Assembly: GCF_013031405.1 (NCBI RefSeq) | Contig: NZ_WPZY01000011.1 | Location: 1-64,000, forward strand | Direction of reading: 5' to 3' | Origin: Ruegeria sp. HKCCD8929 | Lineage (GTDB): Bacteria; Pseudomonadota; Alphaproteobacteria; Rhodobacterales; Rhodobacteraceae | DNA: 64,000 bases | In this document: in pieces, positions 23,828-34,102 of the stretch | Position numbering within the stretch: the stretch's first letter is position 1 | How the letters are laid out: every line of letters starts with the position of its first letter | Position numbers and translations under genes: made by a program | The notes under the pieces: generated by a model | Told to the model about the DNA's origin: nothing | The model's database searches: none | What the model saw: the letters and a program-made list of their open reading frames with translations, nothing else

Positions 23828-25495
23828 TCAGCGCATCCGGCTGACCACCACCGTAACCTCGGGCTTCTTGCCGATCTCGCCCTGCGCCGTCTGCCGCACG
23901 ATCCGGCGCAGCGATTCCTCAAGCCGGTCGTCGTCACGCAGGGTCTTCGCCTCGGCCCGCATCAGGAACTGGTTCAGATCCTCTTCCAGCACCTCGACCA
24001 GCGCCGCGCGCGAAGTGCCGGTCTCGGGCAGACCCATCGTGTCGCACCAGGGCTCGCCCAGCGGCTCGTCCTCTTCATCGAGAATGACCGTCACCGTCAC
24101 ATGCCCGTTCAGCGCCATACGGATGCGGTCGCGCACGACGCCATCCATCGCACCGACCTTGACCGAGCCATCCAGATATGTGCGCCCGGTCTCGATATAC
24201 TTGGCGACGCTTGGTGCATTGCCAGACAGATCCAGCATCATGCCGTTCACCGCCACGATGCCCGGGCGGCCCCCGGCCTCGGCCAGCTTGGCATGTTCAC
24301 GCAGATGCCGGTGCTCACCATGCATCGGGATCACCATCTGCGGATCGACGACCTGATGCACCCGCTCCAGATCGGGACGGTTGGCATGGCCCGAGACGTG
24401 ATAGAGGCCCGAGCTGTCATCCACCACATCCACGCCCTTTTCGCTGAACTGGTTGATGATGCGGATCACACCGCGTTCGTTTCCGGGAATGGTCTTGGAG
24501 GAAAACAGGAACAGATCGCCCTCTTTCACTTCAAGCCCACGATACTTGCCACGCGCGAGTTGGGCACTTGCGGCCCGGCGTTCGCCCTGACTGCCGGTCA
24601 CGATCAGCATCAGGTTCTCGCGCGGTATATGCGCCGCCTCTTCCGGGCTGATCACCTTGGGGAAATCCCCCAGCACACCGGTCTCGATCGACGCCTCGAT
24701 CATCCGGCGCATGGCCCGGCCCAGCAGCACGACCGAGCGGCCCGCCCGTTCGCCCGCCTCGGCCAGCGTTTTCACCCGCGCCACGTTCGAGGCAAAGGTG
24801 GTTGCGACCACCATGCCCGAGGCCCCTGCCACCAGTTTGGTGATCTCAGGCCCCACCTCGGATTCCGAGCGGCCCGGATGGGACGAGAACACGTTGGTGC
24901 TGTCGCAGACCAGTGCCCGCACACCAGGCTTGGCCACCTCGGCCCACAGGTCGGGGTCGAAGGCCTCGCCCACCACCGGATCGGGGTCAAGCTTGAAATC
25001 ACCGGAATGCACCACCCGGCCTGCAGGCGTGTCGATCACCAGTCCCGCGCTTTCGGGGATCGAGTGTGACACCGGCAGGAAGCCCACCTTAAAGGGGCCC
25101 GCCGAGATCTGCTCGGGCCAGGACGAGGCGGTCATCACCGCATCCTCGGGGTGGCCATGTTCCTCCATCTTCCGCCGCGCGATATTGGCGGTGAAGGCAC
25201 GGGCATAAACCGGCGCACCGAGCGCTTCGTAGCAATGCGCCACCGCGCCCACGTGATCCTCGTGGGCGTGGGTGACAAAGATCGCCTCCAACCGGTCGAC
25301 GCGCTCTTTCAGCCAGGTGATGTCGGCAAAGATCAGGTCGACCCCGGGGGTGGTGTCCATGTCGGGAAAGGCCACGCCCAGATCGACCAGGATCAGCCGC
25401 TCCTCATCCGGTTTGCCGTAGCCGTAGACATAGGCGTTCATGCCAATTTCGCCCGCCCCGCCGAGGGGCAGGTAAATCAATCTCTCACTGCTCAT
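23828..25495 (-). CDS. rnj: Ribonuclease J
   Basis: 555 residues. MBL-fold/beta-CASP ribonuclease with 5'-3' exo- and endonuclease activity, used for RNA processing in bacteria with RNase J. Motifs: VTHAHEDHVGAV (HxHxDH, about residues 76-81), HSGDFKLDPDP, the beta-CASP region with VTGSQGE, and the C-terminal HVSGHANRPD / PMHGEHRHL block. ATGA overlap with coaX upstream. Length is normal for the family. Confidence 0.95.
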   Translation of the reverse strand: MSSERLIYLPLGGAGEIGMNAYVYGYGKPDEERLILVDLGVAFPDMDTTPGVDLIFADITWLKERVDRLEAIFVTHAHEDHVGAVAHCYEALGAPVYARAFTANIARRKMEEHGHPEDAVMTASSWPEQISAGPFKVGFLPVSHSIPESAGLVIDTPAGRVVHSGDFKLDPDPVVGEAFDPDLWAEVAKPGVRALVCDSTNVFSSHPGRSESEVGPEITKLVAGASGMVVATTFASNVARVKTLAEAGERAGRSVVLLGRAMRRMIEASIETGVLGDFPKVISPEEAAHIPRENLMLIVTGSQGERRAASAQLARGKYRGLEVKEGDLFLFSSKTIPGNERGVIRIINQFSEKGVDVVDDSSGLYHVSGHANRPDLERVHQVVDPQMVIPMHGEHRHLREHAKLAEAGGRPGIVAVNGMMLDLSGNAPSVAKYIETGRTYLDGSVKVGAMDGVVRDRIRMALNGHVTVTVILDEEDEPLGEPWCDTMGLPETGTSRAALVEVLEEDLNQFLMRAEAKTLRDDDRLEESLRRIVRQTAQGEIGKKPEVTVVVSRMR

Positions 25496-26271
25496 GCGGA
25501 GCCGTTATCCTTGTTATAGCGATGGATCACGGTCAGGCCGTGCATCGTCAGATCGTCTTCGAATGCGTCGAACAGGTCGGCGGTCTGCTGAAACAGCGGC
25601 GCCAGCCCGCCCGTCGAAATCACTTTCATCGGCACCCCGGCCTCGCTCTTGATGCGCTCGCAAATCTCGCGCACGAGGCCGACATAGCCCCAGAACACAC
25701 CGGATTGCATGCATTCGACCGTGTTGGTGCCGATCACCTTCTGTGGTTTCGAAATGTCCACATGGGGAAGTGCCGCCGCCGCCAGATGCAGCGCCTCTAG
25801 GCTCAGGTTCACGCCGGGTGCGATCACACCGCCGACATAGGCGCCATCATGGGCCACCACGTCAAAGGTTGTGGCTGTGCCGAAATCCACCACAATCAGA
25901 TCGCCGCCGTATCGGTCAAAGGCGCCAGCGGTGTTGACCAGGCGGTCAGGCCCCACCTGCGTCCCCTCATCCACGCGCGGCTTGAACGGCAGCAGCGTTT
26001 CGGGCTTGCCCACCACCAGCGGGCGGCAGCCAAAGAAGCGGTCGGCAAAGACCCGCAGGTTGAACACCACGCGCGGCACAGTGGACGAAATGATCACATC
26101 GGTAATGTTCGCCTCAATCCCATAATGCTTCACCAGCGTCGAGTACCAGGTGAAATAGGCATCCGCCGTGCGCGCGTGATGGGTCGAGGTGCGCAGGGTG
26201 CACAGGAATTTCTCCCCGTCCCAGATCGAGAACACCGTGTTGGTGTTGCCGCAGTCGATGGCCAGAAGCAT
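25492..26271 (-). CDS. coaX: Type III pantothenate kinase
   Basis: 259 residues from the ATG at 26271. It phosphorylates pantothenate in the first step of CoA synthesis. Acetate-kinase-superfamily motifs: LLAIDCGNTNTVFS (phosphate 1), DRLVNTAGAFDRYGGDLIVVDFGTATTFD (phosphate 2, two pieces) and the GGVIAPGVNLS segment. It lies between birA and rnj, a common alphaproteobacterial order (nuoN-birA-coaX-rnj). Confidence 0.95.
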   Translation of the reverse strand: MLLAIDCGNTNTVFSIWDGEKFLCTLRTSTHHARTADAYFTWYSTLVKHYGIEANITDVIISSTVPRVVFNLRVFADRFFGCRPLVVGKPETLLPFKPRVDEGTQVGPDRLVNTAGAFDRYGGDLIVVDFGTATTFDVVAHDGAYVGGVIAPGVNLSLEALHLAAAALPHVDISKPQKVIGTNTVECMQSGVFWGYVGLVREICERIKSEAGVPMKVISTGGLAPLFQQTADLFDAFEDDLTMHGLTVIHRYNKDNGSA

Positions 26272-26281
26272 CCGCGCCCCC

Positions 26282-27031
26282 TCAGAAATACACATCCGCC
26301 GCGGGAATGCCGACGCGGCCTTTGGCGGTGTTTAAGACAAGGTTGCCGCCCGCGTCCACCGTTTCGAAGGTGCCGACGGTCTCGGACGCTGCGGTACGGG
26401 CGGTAATCACCTCGCCCAATCGCGCCGCACGGGCCAGCCAGGCGGTGCGGATCGGTTCGAACCCGTAGGTGGTGAATTGGGTCTCGTAGCGGGCGTAGGC
26501 CGTGGCCAGTTCGGTCAGGAAATCCTCCGGCCCCACTTGCGCGCCGGTTTCCGAGAGCAGCGAGACCGGGCGTACCGCCCCGGGTTCAACCGCGTCCGCC
26601 CCCGGCGCCTCGGCCAGATTGACGCCGATGCCGATGGCCAGATGCGTCACGCCATTCCCCTGCCCGGTGCTTTCCAGCAGGATGCCCGCCAGCTTGCCGC
26701 CGTTCAGCAACACGTCGTTTGGCCATTTCAACGCCAACCCCGCAGCTCGGCCCGTGACCGCAACGCAGGCATCGAACAGCGCCAGCGCGGCCACGAAACT
26801 GCGCAGCGCCGCCTGTTCTGGCGACCCCTCGGGACGCAGCAGCAGCGTGGCCGCCAGATTGCCTTTGGGATGCGCCCAGGCCCGGCCCCGGCGCCCGCGC
26901 GCCGCTGTCTGGCGACGCGCCATGATCCAGAGCGGCCCCGGCGCGGTGGGCGCGATCCGGGCGGCCTCGTTCAGGGTGCTGTCCACCTCTTGCAGGACCT
27001 GCAGCCCGTATCCGTGCGGCCATTCTCTCAT
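26282..27031 (-). CDS. birA: Biotin--[acetyl-CoA-carboxylase] ligase
   Basis: 249 residues, catalytic domain only, without the DNA-binding repressor domain. Attaches biotin to carboxylases; the methylcrotonyl-CoA carboxylase in this window is a likely client. Motifs: EVDSTLNEAARIA, RRQTAARGRRGRAW (GRGRxGR-type biotinyl-AMP loop), LKWPNDVLLNGGKLAGIL and IGIGVNLAEA. The start codon lies just three bases past the T-run of an intrinsic terminator that follows nuoN, and no clear ribosome site precedes it. Confidence 0.93.
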   Translation of the reverse strand: MREWPHGYGLQVLQEVDSTLNEAARIAPTAPGPLWIMARRQTAARGRRGRAWAHPKGNLAATLLLRPEGSPEQAALRSFVAALALFDACVAVTGRAAGLALKWPNDVLLNGGKLAGILLESTGQGNGVTHLAIGIGVNLAEAPGADAVEPGAVRPVSLLSETGAQVGPEDFLTELATAYARYETQFTTYGFEPIRTAWLARAARLGEVITARTAASETVGTFETVDAGGNLVLNTAKGRVGIPAADVYF

Positions 27032-27034
27032 GGC

Positions 27035-27061
27035 AAAAAGGCCCGGTCCTGCGACCGAGCC
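27035..27061 (-). terminator. Intrinsic terminator after nuoN, abutting birA start
   Basis: On the reverse strand GGCTCGGTC-gcag-GACCGGGCC forms a 9-bp stem (one G-U pair) with a 4-base loop, followed at once by TTTTT and then GCC and the birA ATG. Geometry is that of a strong rho-independent terminator for the nuo operon. Because it sits on the birA ribosome-binding region it could also act as an attenuator or translation-blocking hairpin for birA. Confidence 0.82.
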
Positions 27062-27085
27062 CTCCGGTATTTCCTGTGTCCGCGG

Positions 27086-28528
27086 TCAGTTGACAAGCGT
27101 TGCCGCCGCAGCTGCCGCCGCGCCTTCGACACCGAACTGATAGAACACGCCGATCAGCATCAGCGCGGCCGAGCCCATCAGCGCGCCCCACAGAACGGGG
27201 GAGGAGCGGGTCTCGATCGGGTCCTCGTTCTCTTCCCCGAAATACATGTAGAACACGATCCGCAGATAATAGAACGCGCCGATGGCCGAGGCGATGGCCG
27301 ACGCGACGACCAAGCCGGTCAGGCCCGCATCCACGCCCGCCTGCCAGACGCCGAACTTGGCGAAGAACCCCAGCATCGGCGGCACGCCCGCAAGGCTGAA
27401 CATCAGGATCAGCACCGCCAGCGCCTTGCCCGGATCGCGACGGGAATACTGGCGGAGCGCGTCGATATCAGTGACTGGCTGGCCATCCCGCTCCATCATC
27501 AGGATAAAGGCGAAGGTGCCCACATTCATGGTCACGTAGATCGCCAGATACATCAGCATCGACTTGACGCCCAGCTCGGTGCCCGCGGCAAGGCCGATCA
27601 GGGCATAGCCCATGTGCGCAATCGACGAAAACGCCATTAGCCGCTTGATGTCGCGCTGCCCGATGGCGGCGATGGCGCCGAGGAACATCGACAGCACCGA
27701 CAGCAGCACGATGACCTGCTGCCAGTCAGCCACGGCGGCGCCGAAGGCATCATGCAACACCCGGGCGAACAGGCCCATGGCAGCCACTTTCGGCGCGGTG
27801 GCGAAGAAAGCGGTGATCGGCGTGGGCGAGCCTTCGTAGACGTCGGGCGTCCACATGTGGAACGGCACCGCCGAGACCTTGAACGCAAGACCCGAGATCA
27901 GGAAGATCAGGCCAAAGAGCAGACCCAGAGAGACCTCGCCCGCCTGCGCGGTCTGGATGATGCCGGAAAACAGCGTGGTGCCCGAGAAGCCATAGATCAG
28001 CGAGGCGCCATAGAGCAGCAGGCCCGAGCTGAGCGCGCCGAGTACGAAATACTTAAGACCCGCCTCGGTCGATTTCGCGCTGTCGCGACGCAGCGCCGCC
28101 ACGACATAGAGCGCCAGCGATTGCAGTTCGAGCCCCATGTAAAGCGACATCAGGTCGCCGGCGCTGACCATCATCATCATACCGACGGCAGACAGTGCCA
28201 CTAGCAGAGGATACTCGAACCGCAGCAGACCCCGGCGGGCCATGTAGTCCTGGCTCATCAGCAGCACGGACGCCGCCGAGAGCAGGATCGCCACTTTAGC
28301 GAAGCGGGCAAATCCGTCATCGACGAACATGCCGCCGAACGCCTCGCGCGTGCCGCCGCCCTGCGTGGCAATGCCGAAGGCCAGCAGTGCCATCAGCCCC
28401 GCCGTGGTCCAGACCAACAGAGGCCCCAACCCGTCCTTCGAGGTGTAGACCGCCCCGATCAGCGCCACCATCGCATAGATCGCCAGAATGATTTCCGGCA
28501 GGATTACAGTCAGATCAGCCTGGATCAT
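27086..28528 (-). CDS. nuoN: NADH-quinone oxidoreductase subunit N
   Basis: 480 residues, about 14 membrane helices. One of the three antiporter-like proton-pumping subunits of complex I. The conserved block of this subunit is visible ([34 protein letters not shown], cited here only by its ends GLELQS and KYFVLGA), with the lysine in the discontinuous helix and the loop [14 protein letters not shown]. Last core gene of the nuo operon; 15 bp after nuoM, and followed by an intrinsic terminator. Confidence 0.96.
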   Translation of the reverse strand: MIQADLTVILPEIILAIYAMVALIGAVYTSKDGLGPLLVWTTAGLMALLAFGIATQGGGTREAFGGMFVDDGFARFAKVAILLSAASVLLMSQDYMARRGLLRFEYPLLVALSAVGMMMMVSAGDLMSLYMGLELQSLALYVVAALRRDSAKSTEAGLKYFVLGALSSGLLLYGASLIYGFSGTTLFSGIIQTAQAGEVSLGLLFGLIFLISGLAFKVSAVPFHMWTPDVYEGSPTPITAFFATAPKVAAMGLFARVLHDAFGAAVADWQQVIVLLSVLSMFLGAIAAIGQRDIKRLMAFSSIAHMGYALIGLAAGTELGVKSMLMYLAIYVTMNVGTFAFILMMERDGQPVTDIDALRQYSRRDPGKALAVLILMFSLAGVPPMLGFFAKFGVWQAGVDAGLTGLVVASAIASAIGAFYYLRIVFYMYFGEENEDPIETRSSPVLWGALMGSAALMLIGVFYQFGVEGAAAAAAATLVN

Positions 28529-28543
28529 GTCTCCAAAGCTCCC

Positions 28544-30085
28544 TTAATGCGAGGCGACCTGGGTCGCGGCCTCAGCCGCGGCCAGAGCCATGTCGTAATT
28601 CGAAATCAGCGCGGCGGTCGAGTTGCCGATCACATCCGTGACCAGCGACGGGTAGACGCCCAACAGGATGGTCATCACGACCAGCGGGGCAAAGATCGCG
28701 CGTTCCCGGCTGCTCATGTCGGTGATCGACTTCAGGCTTTCCTTGATCAGGTCGCCAAAGACCACGCGGCGGTAAAGCCACAGCGCATAGGCCGCCGAGA
28801 AGATCACGCCTGAGGCCGCCACCGCAGTCACCCAGGTGTTGACCTGGAACGCGCCCATCAGGGTCAGGAATTCCCCGACAAAGCCCGAGGTGCCGGGCAG
28901 ACCGACATTGGCCATAGTGAACAGCATGAAGACCAGCGCATAGGCGGGCATCCGGTTCACCAGACCGCCATAGGCCTCGATATCGCGGGTGTGCATCCGG
29001 TCATAGATCACACCGACGATAAGGAAGAGTGCCGCCGAGATGAAACCGTGGCTGAGCATCTGGAAGATAGCGCCGTCGATCCCCTGCTGGTTCGCCGCAA
29101 AGATGCCCATGGTGACAAAGCCCATGTGAGCCACCGAGGAATAGGCGATCAGCTTTTTCATATCCTCCTGCACCAGCGCCACCAGTGAGGTGTAGACCAC
29201 CGCAATCGCGGACATCCACAACACCAGATCGGTCATCACCGCCGAGCCAACCGGGAACATCGGCAGCGAGAAGCGCAGGAAGCCATAGCCGCCCATCTTT
29301 AGCAGGATCGCGGCCAGTACCACCGACCCGGCGGTCGGCGCCTGGACGTGCGCGTCCGGCAGCCAGGTGTGGACCGGCCACATCGGCATCTTGACGGCAA
29401 AGCTGGCGAAGAAGGCCAGGAACATCAGCGTCTGCATGCCACCGACGATATAGATGCCCAGCACACTGAAGCTCTCGGACGAGAACTGATGGGTCATCAG
29501 CGCCTCGATATCGGTGGTGCCCGCATCCGCATACATCGCCACCATCGCCACCAGCATCAGTACCGACCCGAGGAAGGTGTAAAGGAAGAACTTAAAGCTC
29601 GCGTAGATCCGGTCCTTGCCGCCCCAGATGCCGATGATCAGGAACATCGGGATCAGGCCGGCCTCGAAGAACAAGTAGAACAGCACCAGATCTAGCGCCA
29701 TGAAGACGCCCAGCATCAGCGTTTCCAGAAGCAGGAAGGCGATCATGTAGTCCTTGACGCGATCCGTGACCTGCCAGCTGGCCAGAATGGTCAACGGCAT
29801 GATGAAGGTGGTCAGCAGGATGAACAGGATGCTGATGCCGTCCACGCCCATCTTGTATTTCAGGCCCATCAGCCACTCACCTTCTTCCACCATCTGGAAG
29901 CCGGTGTTCGAGGGGTCAAAGCCGGTATAGATGCCAATCGAGACCAGGAAGGTCACCGTGGTCGCAAACAGCGCCACCCATTTGGCGTTGCGCTGTGCGG
30001 CGGCATCCTCACCCCGCAGGAACAGCGCCAGGATCAGCGCGGCCAGTGCGGGGATGAAGGTGACAATGGAGAGGATATTATCCAT
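28544..30085 (-). CDS. nuoM: NADH-quinone oxidoreductase subunit M
   Basis: 513 residues from the ATG at 30085, which overlaps the nuoL stop as TAATG; the longer frame to 30271 is not used. Proton-pumping antiporter-like subunit. Typical segments: [18 protein letters not shown] (with the essential Glu of TM5), [20 protein letters not shown] and [16 protein letters not shown] (key lysine and histidine residues). About 14 membrane helices. Confidence 0.96.
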   Translation of the reverse strand: MDNILSIVTFIPALAALILALFLRGEDAAAQRNAKWVALFATTVTFLVSIGIYTGFDPSNTGFQMVEEGEWLMGLKYKMGVDGISILFILLTTFIMPLTILASWQVTDRVKDYMIAFLLLETLMLGVFMALDLVLFYLFFEAGLIPMFLIIGIWGGKDRIYASFKFFLYTFLGSVLMLVAMVAMYADAGTTDIEALMTHQFSSESFSVLGIYIVGGMQTLMFLAFFASFAVKMPMWPVHTWLPDAHVQAPTAGSVVLAAILLKMGGYGFLRFSLPMFPVGSAVMTDLVLWMSAIAVVYTSLVALVQEDMKKLIAYSSVAHMGFVTMGIFAANQQGIDGAIFQMLSHGFISAALFLIVGVIYDRMHTRDIEAYGGLVNRMPAYALVFMLFTMANVGLPGTSGFVGEFLTLMGAFQVNTWVTAVAASGVIFSAAYALWLYRRVVFGDLIKESLKSITDMSSRERAIFAPLVVMTILLGVYPSLVTDVIGNSTAALISNYDMALAAAEAATQVASH

Positions 30086-32283
30086 TACTGTGCGCCTCCG
30101 CCGATCGACATCCAGGTGACCAGGGCAGCGATCCCCAGAACCATCCAGAAGGCGTAAGTGAAGATGTAGCCCGACTGCGCCTTGCCTGCGAGACGGGTGA
30201 AATAGGGAACGATGCCCATCGCTACTCCGTTCAGGAAGCCGTCGATTGTGTTGCCGTCGCCGTGTTTCCACAGGAACCGGCCAAGGGCCACGAAGGGTTT
30301 GACGAGAATCGCGTCATAGATCTCGTCAAAGTACCACTTGTTCTTGAGGAACAGGTAGAGGGGCCGCTGGTTCGCCGCCAGCCGCACCGGCAGAGACGGG
30401 TTCACGATGTAGAAGAGATAGGCCAGTGCAAAGCCCAGCACCATGGCGACGAAGGGTGAAACTTTGACCCATTTGGGTGCGGCATGCGCGTCATCCAGCA
30501 CGGTGTTGTCGGGGCCCATATAGATGCCGCCCTCGCCCGGCTTGCCGGCAAACACATAGTGATGCTCGCCCTCGGCCATGGCCTCATCATGGCTGTCCTC
30601 AGCGGCGGCCTCACCATGACCATCATCGGCGGTTGCGGCGGCGGTGTTCTCGCCATGCGCGCTGTCCTGCGCCTCATCGTGATGTTCGGCGGCGGTGCCG
30701 TCGGCGACATGTTCGGCATGGGTATCGGCGTCGTGCCCCTCGGCATGTGCTTCGGCAACCGGGATGCCGTAGAACTTGCCCACCTTGTCAGTGTGGCCGA
30801 AGAACTGGCCATACCAGATCATGCCCGCAAAGATCGCGCCCAGCGACAGCACGCCCAACGGCACCAGCATGGACATCGGGCTTTCATGCGCATGCTCATG
30901 CGTGTGCTTGTCGCCCCGCTCTTCGCCGTAGAAGGTCAGGAAGATCAGGCGCCAGGAATAGAACGAGGTCATGGCAGCGGCGATAACCAGCAGCCAGAAG
31001 CCATAGCTCGATCCGCCCGCGTAGGCGCTTTCGATGATGGCGTCCTTGCTGAGGAACCCGGCAAAGCCGATTGTGGTCAGCGGGATGCCGACGCCGGTGA
31101 TGGCCAGTGTGCCGATCATCATCGCCCAGAAGGTATAGGGGATCTTTTTCCGCAGATTGCCATAGTTCATCATGTCCTGCTCATGGTGCATCGCATGGAT
31201 GACCGAGCCGGCGCCAAGAAACAGCAGCGCCTTGAAGAAGGCGTGCGTGAACAGGTGGAACATCGCCGCCGAATACATGCCCACACCGGCGGCCACGAAC
31301 ATATAGCCCAGCTGCGAACAGGTCGAATAGGCGATGACGCGCTTGATGTCGGTCTGCACCAGACCAACGGTCGCGGCGAAGAACGCGGTTGAGGCGCCCA
31401 ACACGGTCACGAAGCCAGCAGCGCCCGGCGCGAATTCATAAAGCGGCGACATGCGGCAGACCAGGAACACGCCAGCGGTCACCATGGTCGCAGCGTGGAT
31501 CAGTGCCGAGACCGGCGTCGGGCCTTCCATCGCGTCCGGCAGCCAAGTGTGCAGGATCAGCTGCGCAGACTTGCCCATGGCACCGATGAAGAGCAGCACG
31601 CAAACCAGCTCGATTGAGCTCCACTCGCCCCACAGGAAGGTCAGCTGGCTTTCGGCCAGCGAGGGCGCGGCCTCAAACACGTCCGACAGGTTGATGCTGT
31701 CGGTCAGGAAGAACAGCGCGAAGATCCCCAGCGCAAAGCCGAAATCGCCCACGCGGTTGACGATGAACGCCTTGATCGCTGCGGCATTGGCCGAAGGTTT
31801 GCGATAGTAGAAGCCGATCAGCAGGTACGAGGCGACGCCGACACCCTCCCAGCCAAAGAACATCTGCACCAGGTTGTCCGAGGTCACCAGCATCAGCATC
31901 GCGAAGGTGAAGAAGCTGAGATAGGCGAAGAAACGCGGCTTATAGCTCTCGCCCTCGCGCCATTGCGGGTCGTGACCCATGTAGCCAAAGCTGTAGAGAT
32001 GTACGAAAGCCGAAACGGTCGTCACCACGATCAGCATGATGGCGGTCAGCCGGTCCAGACGGATCGCCCATGAGGTCGACAGCGAACCGCTTTCGATCCA
32101 GCGCAGGATCTCAATCTGCTGGGTATGGCCGTCAAAGACGAAGAACACGATCCAGCTGAGCAGACAGGCGAGGAACAGCAGGCCCGTGGCGGTCCACATG
32201 GCAGCCTTTTCGCCGATGAATTTCCAGCCGAACCCGCACAGGATGGCGCCCACCAGCGGGGCAAAGAGGATGGTTGTTTCCAT
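30085..32283 (-). CDS. nuoL: NADH-quinone oxidoreductase subunit L with His/acidic-rich insertion
   Basis: 732 residues, about 100 longer than many bacterial NuoL proteins. Core motifs are normal ([55 protein letters not shown]), and the C-terminal lateral helix region is present. The extra length is a soluble insertion at about residues 458-578: a short THEHAHES cluster, a membrane segment, then a run very rich in His, Asp, Glu and Ala ending at EGEHHYVF. It lies between late membrane helices. A metal-binding or flexible linker role is possible; nothing in the core looks damaged. Confidence 0.95.
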   Translation of the reverse strand: METTILFAPLVGAILCGFGWKFIGEKAAMWTATGLLFLACLLSWIVFFVFDGHTQQIEILRWIESGSLSTSWAIRLDRLTAIMLIVVTTVSAFVHLYSFGYMGHDPQWREGESYKPRFFAYLSFFTFAMLMLVTSDNLVQMFFGWEGVGVASYLLIGFYYRKPSANAAAIKAFIVNRVGDFGFALGIFALFFLTDSINLSDVFEAAPSLAESQLTFLWGEWSSIELVCVLLFIGAMGKSAQLILHTWLPDAMEGPTPVSALIHAATMVTAGVFLVCRMSPLYEFAPGAAGFVTVLGASTAFFAATVGLVQTDIKRVIAYSTCSQLGYMFVAAGVGMYSAAMFHLFTHAFFKALLFLGAGSVIHAMHHEQDMMNYGNLRKKIPYTFWAMMIGTLAITGVGIPLTTIGFAGFLSKDAIIESAYAGGSSYGFWLLVIAAAMTSFYSWRLIFLTFYGEERGDKHTHEHAHESPMSMLVPLGVLSLGAIFAGMIWYGQFFGHTDKVGKFYGIPVAEAHAEGHDADTHAEHVADGTAAEHHDEAQDSAHGENTAAATADDGHGEAAAEDSHDEAMAEGEHHYVFAGKPGEGGIYMGPDNTVLDDAHAAPKWVKVSPFVAMVLGFALAYLFYIVNPSLPVRLAANQRPLYLFLKNKWYFDEIYDAILVKPFVALGRFLWKHGDGNTIDGFLNGVAMGIVPYFTRLAGKAQSGYIFTYAFWMVLGIAALVTWMSIGGGAQ

Positions 32284-32289
32284 GATCTC

Positions 32290-32595
32290 TTACCCCTTCA
32301 TCATGTTGACGTCTTCCACCGCGATGGAGCCGCGGTTGCGGAAGAAGCAAACCAGAATGGCGAGCCCGATGGCAGCCTCGGCAGCGGCAACGGTCAGCAC
32401 GAAAAGCGTGAAGACCTGCCCCACCAGATCGTCAAGGAAGCTGGAGAACGCCACGAGGTTGATGTTCACCGCCAGCAGCATCAGTTCGATGCTCATCAGC
32501 AGGATGATGACGTTCTTGCGGTTCAGGAAGAGACCGAAGATGCCGATGACGAACAGCGTCGCCGCGACCGTAAGATAGTGTTCAAGTCCGATCAT
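32290..32595 (-). CDS. nuoK: NADH-quinone oxidoreductase subunit K
   Basis: 101 residues, three membrane helices, the normal size. The conserved membrane glutamates are in [18 protein letters not shown] and [14 protein letters not shown]. Forms part of the proton path next to NuoJ and NuoN. Spaced 4 bp after nuoJ and 6 bp before nuoL. Confidence 0.96.
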   Translation of the reverse strand: MIGLEHYLTVAATLFVIGIFGLFLNRKNVIILLMSIELMLLAVNINLVAFSSFLDDLVGQVFTLFVLTVAAAEAAIGLAILVCFFRNRGSIAVEDVNMMKG

Positions 32596-32599
32596 CGTC

Positions 32600-33202
32600 T
32601 TATAGTCCCTGCCCCGGTTTCACGTCCTTGAGTTCCATCGCCTGCGCCGGGTCGCGCATCATCTGGCCGATGATATCCTGACGCTTGATGTCCTGACGGT
32701 GGCGCAGTGTCAGAACGATGGCGCCGATCATGGCCACCAGCAGGATCAGGCCCGCCAGTTGGAACAGAAGGAAGTATTGATCATAGAGGATAAGCCCCAA
32801 CGCCTCGGTGTTGTGGCGGTCCGTCGGGATCGGCTGGGCCAGTTGCCCCGCCGCGCCTTCAGCGGTTTCCCAGGCTCCGAAGGCCATGACGAACTGCATC
32901 AGGATCACCAGCCCGATCAGCAGCGCCAGCGGCATGTAGCGTGCCATCTCGGCCTTGAGCTCGGCAAAGTCCACGTCCAGCATCATCACCACGAACAGGA
33001 ACAGCACCGCGACCGCGCCCACATAGACGATGATCAGCAGCATCGCGACGAACTCGGCCCCCAGGAGCACGAACAGCCCCGCCGACGAGATGAAGGACAG
33101 GATCAGCCACAGCACCGAATGCACCGGCTGGCGGCTGATCACGGTGAACAGCCCCCCGGTGATGGCGCTGATGGCAAAGAGGTAAAAGGCAAATACGCTC
33201 AT
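32600..33202 (-). CDS. nuoJ: NADH-quinone oxidoreductase subunit J
   Basis: 200 residues, five membrane helices. Recognised by the [20 protein letters not shown] segment and [20 protein letters not shown], with the pi-bulge-forming Tyr/Gly region of TM3. ATGA-type 4-bp overlap with the preceding carboxymuconolactone-decarboxylase-like gene. Confidence 0.95.
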   Translation of the reverse strand: MSVFAFYLFAISAITGGLFTVISRQPVHSVLWLILSFISSAGLFVLLGAEFVAMLLIIVYVGAVAVLFLFVVMMLDVDFAELKAEMARYMPLALLIGLVILMQFVMAFGAWETAEGAAGQLAQPIPTDRHNTEALGLILYDQYFLLFQLAGLILLVAMIGAIVLTLRHRQDIKRQDIIGQMMRDPAQAMELKDVKPGQGL

Positions 33203-33609
33203 TGGTCATCGTCCCCTTGTTCGCCCATGGCCTCCTGCGCCAGTTCCAGCGCGCGGGTCATGGCCGGGATGCCAGCGAATACCGACATCTGACCGATCGT
33301 TTCCACGATCTCCTGTTTCTTGGCGCCCGCCTCGACGGCGTGGCGCACGGTCTGGCGCACGGCGGTGTCGGCTTGCGCGCCTTGGCAGGTCAGCCCGGCC
33401 AGCGTCAGCAGCAACCGGGTCTTGGCATCCAGACCGTCGGTGTTGACGGCATTGCCGAACATCATCTCCATGACCTCTTTGGGCATGGTCGGCCACAGCG
33501 CCTCGAACCCCTTGGGCGAGAAGTTCTCGAGCCCCGGGTTGAACGCCCTGGCCATGTCCTGGGCCTGCTTGAGCATCTGCTCGAATGGGTTTTTGGCCGT
33601 CTCACTCAT
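33199..33609 (-). CDS. Carboxymuconolactone decarboxylase-like protein in nuo operon
   Basis: 136 residues, no signal peptide. The central fold matches the CMD/AhpD family ([54 protein letters not shown]). It overlaps both nuoI and nuoJ by 4 bp, so it is made with them. The usual AhpD CxxC pair is absent: only one Cys (TCQGA). The catalytic His of true CMD enzymes also appears replaced. This suggests a structural or assembly role rather than decarboxylase or peroxidase chemistry (inference). Confidence 0.8.
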   Translation of the reverse strand: MSETAKNPFEQMLKQAQDMARAFNPGLENFSPKGFEALWPTMPKEVMEMMFGNAVNTDGLDAKTRLLLTLAGLTCQGAQADTAVRQTVRHAVEAGAKKQEIVETIGQMSVFAGIPAMTRALELAQEAMGEQGDDDQ

Positions 33610-34100
33610 CTGTACGGCGCGTCCAGTTCGAGGTTGCGGGCGATCTCAGCCTCCCAGCGCTCGCCATTCTCAAGCAGTTTGGCCTTGTCATAGAACAGCT
33701 CTTCGCGGGTCTCCGTGGCGAATTCGAAATTGGGGCCTTCGACGATGGCATCGACCGGACAGGCCTCTTGGCAGAAACCACAATAGATGCACTTGGTCAT
33801 GTCGATGTCATAGCGCGTGGTGCGGCGGCTTCCATCCTCACGCGGTTCGGCGTCGATGGTGATGGCCTGCGCCGGGCAGATCGCCTCGCAGAGTTTGCAG
33901 GCGATGCAGCGTTCCTCTCCGTTCGGGTAACGGCGCAGCGCGTGTTCACCACGAAAGCGCGGGCTGAGCGGGCCTTTTTCATGCGGGTAGTTCACGGTGG
34001 CCTTGGGCGCGAAGAAATACTTCAGACCCAACTTCATGCCGACCCAGAAGTCCTGAAGCAGGAAGTATTTGGCCGCGCGGGTGTAGTCGATATTTGCCAT
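33606..34100 (-). CDS. nuoI: NADH-quinone oxidoreductase subunit I
   Basis: 164 residues. Carries the N6a and N6b [4Fe-4S] clusters: [16 protein letters not shown] and [16 protein letters not shown], both complete CxxCxxCxxxCP motifs. The N-terminal amphipathic stretch anchors it on NuoH. It starts 2 bp after the nuoH stop. Confidence 0.97.
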   Translation of the reverse strand: MANIDYTRAAKYFLLQDFWVGMKLGLKYFFAPKATVNYPHEKGPLSPRFRGEHALRRYPNGEERCIACKLCEAICPAQAITIDAEPREDGSRRTTRYDIDMTKCIYCGFCQEACPVDAIVEGPNFEFATETREELFYDKAKLLENGERWEAEIARNLELDAPYR

Positions 34101-34102
34101 TG

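Noticed and set aside
23780-25069. Forward ORF of 429 codons opposite rnj
   Set aside because: His/Arg-rich shadow; rnj with intact HxHxDH motif accounts for the region.
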